Of a stretch of DNA of 64,000 bases, positions 59,698 through 64,000 are shown one piece after another; positions within the stretch are counted from its first letter, which is position 1; every line of letters begins with the position of its first letter. The notes under the pieces were generated by a model. That model was given only the letters and a program-made list of their open reading frames with translations. It ran no database searches and had not been told where the DNA came from. The position numbers and the translations under genes were made by a program. Origin of the DNA: Krasilnikoviella flava (GTDB lineage: Bacteria > Actinomycetota > Actinomycetes > Actinomycetales > Cellulomonadaceae). Where the stretch lies: positions 384,572-448,571 of the forward strand of contig NZ_FUZQ01000005.1 of assembly GCF_900167525.1 (NCBI RefSeq), read 5' to 3'.

Positions 59698-60807
59698 ATG
59701 AAGCGGACGATGGGCATCGAGGAGGAGTTCCTGCTGGTGGGGGACGACGGACGGCCGGTCGCACGGGCGAGCGAGGCGCTCGACGCCTCCGAGGTCGTGG
59801 GTGACCTGACCCGGTCACCCGAGACCGGCGGGGGCGCGCTCGAGACGGAGTTCATGGAGGAACAGCTCGAGACGGCGACGCACCCGCGCCACGACCTCAC
59901 CGAGCTCGCCGCCGAGATCCGCGCGGGCCGGCAGCGCGCACAGACCGCGGCCGACCGGGTCGGGGTACGCGTCGCGGCGCTGGCCACCTCCCCGTGGCCG
60001 TTCGAGGGCACGACGGTGGCCCGCCTGCGCTACCTGGAGGCGCGGGCGGCGTTCGGCCTCACGGCGCGCGAGCAGCTCACCAGCGGCTGCCACGTGCACG
60101 TCGCGGTGGCCGACGACGCCGAGGGCGTGGCCGTGCTCGACCGCATCGGGCCGTGGCTGTCGGTGCTGCTCGCGCTCAGCACGAACTCCCCCTTCTGGCA
60201 GGGCGAGGACTCCGGGTTCGCGAGCTACCGCTCGCAGGTGTGGGCGCGCTGGCCCACGTCGGGACCGGCGCGCTCGTTCGGGTCGCCCGAGGCCTACCGT
60301 CAGGCGGTCGACGACCTCGTCGCGACCGGGACGATCCTCGACCGGAACATGGTCTACTTCGACGCGCGGCTCTCGTCGCGCTACCCCACCGTCGAGATCC
60401 GCGTGGCCGACGTCTGCCTCGACGCCGACACGGCCACCCTGCTGGGTGCCCTCGCCCGCGGCCTCGTCGAGACGGCGGCCCGCGAGGCGGCCGAGGGTCT
60501 CGCCGCGCCGGTGCTGCGCCCGGAGCTGCTGCGCACCGCCGCGTGGCGTGCCGGGCGCTCGGGGCTGTCGACGGAGCTGCTGTCGCCGCACACCTGGCGG
60601 CCCGCGCCCGCGCACGACGTCGTCGGGCAGCTCGTGGCGCACGTGCGCCAGGCACTGGTGGACGCCGGGGATCTGGACGCCGTCACCGACCTGCTCGGGC
60701 GGCTGTGGGCCGGCGGCGGCGGGGCCGCCCGGCAGCGCGCGTGGCACGCGGAGTCGGGCGACCTGCGCGCCGTCGTCGACCGCGCCGTCGAGGCCACCCA
60801 CGCCTGA
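59698..60807 (+). CDS. Carboxylate-amine ligase, GCS2 (YbdK) family glutamate-cysteine ligase
   Basis: This 369-aa enzyme has the family start MKRTMGIEEEFLLVG (residues about 1-15, metal-binding Glu cluster), ETEFMEEQLETAT, TSGCHVHVAVAD, LSTNSPFWQGEDSGFASYRS and YPTVEIRVADVCLD. It forms gamma-glutamylcysteine weakly in related proteins; the physiological product in actinobacteria is uncertain because they use mycothiol. It is isolated, followed closely by a convergent PIG-L deacetylase, a family that includes mycothiol biosynthesis enzymes, but this is not evidence for a link. Confidence 0.92.
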   Translation: MKRTMGIEEEFLLVGDDGRPVARASEALDASEVVGDLTRSPETGGGALETEFMEEQLETATHPRHDLTELAAEIRAGRQRAQTAADRVGVRVAALATSPWPFEGTTVARLRYLEARAAFGLTAREQLTSGCHVHVAVADDAEGVAVLDRIGPWLSVLLALSTNSPFWQGEDSGFASYRSQVWARWPTSGPARSFGSPEAYRQAVDDLVATGTILDRNMVYFDARLSSRYPTVEIRVADVCLDADTATLLGALARGLVETAAREAAEGLAAPVLRPELLRTAAWRAGRSGLSTELLSPHTWRPAPAHDVVGQLVAHVRQALVDAGDLDAVTDLLGRLWAGGGGAARQRAWHAESGDLRAVVDRAVEATHA

Positions 60808-60824
60808 GCGCACGCGCCTGGCCG

Positions 60825-61577
60825 TCAGTCGTCCCAGCCCATCCGCAGCACCTCGAACGGTGTCGCGTGCGCCACGCCGAGCCGCGGCCCGGTGGCCGAC
60901 GTCATCCGCGCGAGGAACTCCGCCGGGTCGAAGTGCTCCCACCCGAGCCCGTCGAGGTAGGCGGCGTGCGCGCGCAGCGACGCCACCCCGGCGTCGAAGG
61001 TCGCCGTGACGTCCACGCCGTGGCCCGCGTCGGGGGACCCGGCGACCCACACCTGCCGCACGCCGCCCCACGGCTCGAGCCCGTCGGCCCCGAGCTGGTC
61101 GCGGAACACCCACCGGTTGCCGGCGTCGCGCACGGCGTCGACGACGGCGCGCCCCGTCGCGATGTGATCGGCCTGGTTGAGCATCCCGCCCGGGAAGGTC
61201 TCGCGGTAGTTGCCGGTGATCACGACCTCGGGGCGGCGGCGCCGGATCGCACCGGCGATCGCCCGGCGCAGCGTCAGGCCGTACTCGATCACCCCGTCCG
61301 CGAACCCGAGGAACTCGACGTCGTCGACCCCGACGGCGCGCGCGGAGGCGACCTGCTCCTCCTCGCGCACCCGGCGCGCCTCGTCGGGGTGCATGCCGTC
61401 GATCCCGGCCTCGCCGCTGGTCACCATCGCGTACGTCACGCGCTTGCCCTGGCCCGTCCAGCGCGCGACCGCGGCGGCCGCGCCGAACTCCATGTCGTCC
61501 GGGTGCGCCACCACCGCGAGCGCCGTCGTCCAGCTCTCGTCCAGGGGCCGCAGCGGTGCGTCGTCGGGCGTCGTCAT
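60825..61577 (-). CDS. PIG-L family zinc deacetylase
   Basis: This 250-aa zinc-dependent LmbE-like deacetylase has AVVAHPDDMEFGAAAAVARW (zinc His/Asp/Asp, about residues 21-40), VTSGEAG, REEEQVASARAVGVDDVEFL and the second histidine in NQADHIATGRAVVDAV (about 134-149). It removes acetyl groups from N-acetylglucosamine-type substrates. MshB- and Mca-like members act in mycothiol metabolism, but this one lacks clear subgroup marks. The ATG at 61575-61577 gives the family's normal length. Confidence 0.9.
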   Translation of the reverse strand: MTTPDDAPLRPLDESWTTALAVVAHPDDMEFGAAAAVARWTGQGKRVTYAMVTSGEAGIDGMHPDEARRVREEEQVASARAVGVDDVEFLGFADGVIEYGLTLRRAIAGAIRRRRPEVVITGNYRETFPGGMLNQADHIATGRAVVDAVRDAGNRWVFRDQLGADGLEPWGGVRQVWVAGSPDAGHGVDVTATFDAGVASLRAHAAYLDGLGWEHFDPAEFLARMTSATGPRLGVAHATPFEVLRMGWDD

Positions 61578-61629
61578 ACCGTCACGCTAGCGACGCCCGC
61601 CCGCACAGGCACGCCTTGCGGCGCCCCTC

Positions 61630-62499
61630 TCAGTAGGTCGTCAGCCCGTGGGCGCGGAAGACGTCCCGGACGACCTCGGTGGCCTCGGCGCTCGGGGGCT
61701 CGGTGTCGTCGAGCTCGTAGGCACGGCCGAGCCCGGCCCACTTGTCGCGCGCCATCTGGTGGAACGGCAGCACCTCGACGCGCTCCACGGTGCCGGGGCG
61801 CACGGCCTCGATGTCGGCCGCGTGCCGCGCGACGGCCGCGACGTTCGCGGAGTCGTCGGTGAGCCCGGGCACCAGCACGAACCGCACCCAGACCTTGACG
61901 CCGCGCTCGGCGAGGCGGCGCCCGAAGCGCAGCGTCGGGGCGAGCGAGCGACCCGTGACGCGCCGGTACGTCTCCTCGTCGCCCGCCTTGATGTCGAGCA
62001 GGACGAGGCCGGTGTCGTCGAGCATCGCGTCCGTCGCGTTCGCGCCGAGGAAGCCCGAGGTGTCGAGCGTGGTGTGCACGCCCAGCTCCTTGGCGCCCCG
62101 CAGGACGCGCGCCGCGAACGCGGGCTGCATGAGCACCTCGCCGCCCGAGAGCGTGAGGCCGCCCCCCGTGGCGTCGAAGATGCCGCGGTACCGCGCCACG
62201 CGGGCCAGCAGGTCCTCGGCGAGCACGGGCTCGCCGTCCTTCATCGCGAGCGTGTCGGGGTTGTGGCAGTACAGGCACCGCAGCGGGCAGCCGCTGAGGA
62301 AGACGGTGAGGCGGGTCCCCGGGCCGTCGACCGCGGTGACGAGCTCCCAGGAGTGCACGGAGCCGAGCTCGCCCGAGCGCATCAGCGCCAGGCGCTCGGA
62401 CCGCCCGACGTCGGTCGGGTCGAGCGTCTCGATACCCCGCAGTCCGGCGCCGGCCCGGCGCCGGGAGGGGGCGTCCAGCAACGCCGGGCCGGCAGTCAT
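61630..62499 (-). CDS. pflA: Pyruvate formate-lyase activating enzyme
   Basis: This 289-aa radical SAM protein has the [4Fe-4S] cluster motif in FLSGCPLRCLYCHNPDT (CxxxCxxC, about residues 70-86), GGGLTLSGGEVLMQPAF and TLDTSGFLG. It generates the glycyl radical on pyruvate formate-lyase. It has an N-terminal extension of about 35 residues compared with E. coli PflA; an internal Met at residue 40 (MRSGELGSVHSWE) could be the true start. Located 2 bp after pflB, so cotranscribed. Confidence 0.94.
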   Translation of the reverse strand: MTAGPALLDAPSRRRAGAGLRGIETLDPTDVGRSERLALMRSGELGSVHSWELVTAVDGPGTRLTVFLSGCPLRCLYCHNPDTLAMKDGEPVLAEDLLARVARYRGIFDATGGGLTLSGGEVLMQPAFAARVLRGAKELGVHTTLDTSGFLGANATDAMLDDTGLVLLDIKAGDEETYRRVTGRSLAPTLRFGRRLAERGVKVWVRFVLVPGLTDDSANVAAVARHAADIEAVRPGTVERVEVLPFHQMARDKWAGLGRAYELDDTEPPSAEATEVVRDVFRAHGLTTY

Positions 62500-62501
62500 G
62501 G

Positions 62502-64000
62502 TCAGAGCCCCCCGTGGAAGGTCCGCGACAGCACGTCCAGCTGCTGCTCGCGGGTCAGCCGCACGAAGTTCACCGCGTATCCGGAGACGCGGATCGTGAG
62601 CTGCGGGTACTTCTCCGGGTGCTCCATCGCGTCCTCGAGCGTCTCGCGCACGAGGACGTTGACGTTCATGTGGTAGCCGCCTGAGCCCACGGACGCGTCG
62701 AGCAGGCCGGCCAGGTTCGCCACCTGCTCCTCGCGGGTGCGGCCGAGGCCGGACGGCACGACGGTGTTGGTCAGCGAGATCCCGTCCTGCGCCTGGTCGT
62801 AGGGCAGCTTGGCCACCGACAGGGCGGAGGCGAGCATGCCGTGGGTGTCCCGGCCGTTCATCGGGTTGGCGCCCGGCGAGAACGGCTCGCCCGCGCGGCG
62901 GCCGTCCGGGGTGTTCCCGGTGGCCTTGCCGTAGACCACGTTGGACGTGATCGTCAGCACCGACTGGGTGGGCACCGCGTCGCGGTACATCTTGTGGCTG
63001 CGGATCTTGGCCATGAACGACTCGACCAGCTCGACGGCGATCGCGTCGACACGGTCGTCGTCGTTGCCGTAGGCCGGCCAGTCACCGTCGGTCTCGTAGT
63101 CCACGACGATGCCGCGCTCGTCCGCCACCGGGATCACGGTGGCGTACCGGATCGCCGACAGGGAGTCCGCTGCGACCGACAGACCCGCGATGCCGCAGGC
63201 CATCGTGCGCAGCACGTCCCTGTCGTGCAGGGCCATCTCGAGCCGCTCGTACGCGTACTTGTCGTGCGACCAGTGGATGCAGTTCAGCGCCTCGACGTAC
63301 GTCTCCGCGAGCCAGTCCATGGTGCGGTCGAAGCGGGCGCGCACGTCGTCGTAGTCGAGCGGCAGGCCGGGGGCGACGGCGGGGAACGCGGGCGAGACCT
63401 GCTTGCCGGTGACCTCGTCCTTGCCGCCGTTGATCGCGTAGAGCAGCGCCTTGGCGAGGTTCACGCGAGCGCCGAAGAACTGCATCTGCTTGCCGACGGC
63501 CATCGGCGAGACGCAGCACGCGATGGCCGCGTCGTCGCCCCAGGCGGGCCGGATCTGCTCGTCCGACTCGTACTGCACGGCCGACGTGTCGATCGAGACC
63601 TTGGCGCAGAAGTCCTTGAACCCTCGGGGCAGCCGCGGGCTCCAGAAGACGGTCATGTTCGGCTCAGGCGCCGGCCCCAGGTTGTACAGGGTCTGCAGGA
63701 AGCGGAACGAGTTCTTGGTGACGAGCGGGCGGCCGTCCTCGCCCATGCCGCCGATGGTCTCGGTGACCCACGTCGGGTCGCCGGAGAACAGGGCGTCGTA
63801 CTCCGGGGTGCGCAGGAAGCGCACGATGCGCAGCTTGATGACGAAGTCGTCGACGATCTCCTGCGCCTCGGGCTCGGTGAGGCGCCCCGCGGCCAGGTCC
63901 CGCTCGATGAAGACGTCGAGGAACGTCGACGTGCGTCCCAGCGACATCGCGGCGCCGTTCTGCTCCTTCACCGCGGCGAGGTAGCCGAAGTACAGCCACT
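62502..64000 (-). CDS. pflB: Pyruvate formate-lyase, C-terminal two thirds (cut by window edge)
   Basis: This continuous frame of about 499 codons enters from the right edge. It contains the catalytic Cys-Cys pair in [19 protein letters not shown] and the glycyl radical site in [18 protein letters not shown] near the C-terminus. E. coli PflB has 759 residues, so about 260 N-terminal residues lie outside. It splits pyruvate to acetyl-CoA and formate under anoxia. With pflA it indicates fermentative capacity, typical of Cellulomonas-like actinobacteria. Confidence 0.96.
   Translation of the reverse strand, partial: WLYFGYLAAVKEQNGAAMSLGRTSTFLDVFIERDLAAGRLTEPEAQEIVDDFVIKLRIVRFLRTPEYDALFSGDPTWVTETIGGMGEDGRPLVTKNSFRFLQTLYNLGPAPEPNMTVFWSPRLPRGFKDFCAKVSIDTSAVQYESDEQIRPAWGDDAAIACCVSPMAVGKQMQFFGARVNLAKALLYAINGGKDEVTGKQVSPAFPAVAPGLPLDYDDVRARFDRTMDWLAETYVEALNCIHWSHDKYAYERLEMALHDRDVLRTMACGIAGLSVAADSLSAIRYATVIPVADERGIVVDYETDGDWPAYGNDDDRVDAIAVELVESFMAKIRSHKMYRDAVPTQSVLTITSNVVYGKATGNTPDGRRAGEPFSPGANPMNGRDTHGMLASALSVAKLPYDQAQDGISLTNTVVPSGLGRTREEQVANLAGLLDASVGSGGYHMNVNVLVRETLEDAMEHPEKYPQLTIRVSGYAVNFVRLTREQQLDVLSRTFHGGL

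Overview
The window is very GC-rich (visibly above 70 %), with GTG/TTG starts, 4-bp gene overlaps and purine-rich ribosome binding sites. This fits a high-GC actinobacterium. Gas-vesicle genes, fructan use, multicopper oxidase and pflAB point to a facultatively fermentative Micrococcales of the Cellulomonas / Cellulosimicrobium / Isoptericola type. The genus is inference.

Layout. (1) 1-3.3 kb: a minus-strand gas vesicle operon (gvpY-like, SRPBCC, gvpA, gvpF/L, gvpG, probable gvpO cut by the window edge); two of its proteins carry acidic tandem repeats. (2) 3.5-6.9 kb: a glutaminase-MFS exporter pair flanked by 39-bp direct repeats. (3) 6.9-15.0 kb: a probable integrated element. Redox cargo (DUF2255, aldo/keto reductase, SDR, MmyB-like regulator, Old Yellow Enzyme) is followed by a tyrosine recombinase - XRE - zinc-ribbon recombinase-like trio. 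The right edge abuts the 3' end of a broken ATP-dependent DNA ligase gene, and a copy of that 3' end lies at the left edge. (4) 15-26.5 kb: a decaying region around an intact LAL-type LuxR regulator, a glutamate decarboxylase and a cation/proton antiporter. The broken genes are ligase, HAD phosphatase, phosphotransferase, arylsulfatase, its formylglycine-generating enzyme, a membrane protein, DUF2254 and NDH-2. (5) 26.4-35.9 kb: a full fructan operon (LacI, two ABC permeases, lipoprotein binding protein, cytoplasmic GH32, fructokinase, Tat-secreted GH32). (6) 36-42.1 kb: tRNA-Val(CAC), PabC/PabB-type folate genes, a multicopper oxidase with a small membrane partner, and a duplicated tRNA Gly-Cys-Val / Gly-Val array with its own promoters and terminators. 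(7) 42-47.5 kb: small conserved proteins, a degenerate TreZ-like protein, a ZapE-like ATPase and a RibD-type reductase. (8) 47.5-52.4 kb: a tightly overlapping operon gnd - ATP-grasp ligase - paralogous ATP-grasp ligase - Asp/Glu racemase, a good candidate for making a D-amino-acid peptidoglycan cross-bridge. (9) 52.6-58.1 kb: DUF3000, RNase D and a fatty-acid beta-oxidation pair. (10) 58.2-64 kb: PLP decarboxylase, GCS2 carboxylate-amine ligase, PIG-L deacetylase and pflA-pflB (pflB cut by the edge).

The most notable points are the ligase-targeting element with its unusual recombinase trio and hybrid junction, the paired ATP-grasp/racemase operon, and the run of genes that have each lost internal segments. 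No rRNA, CRISPR array or complete insertion sequence was seen.
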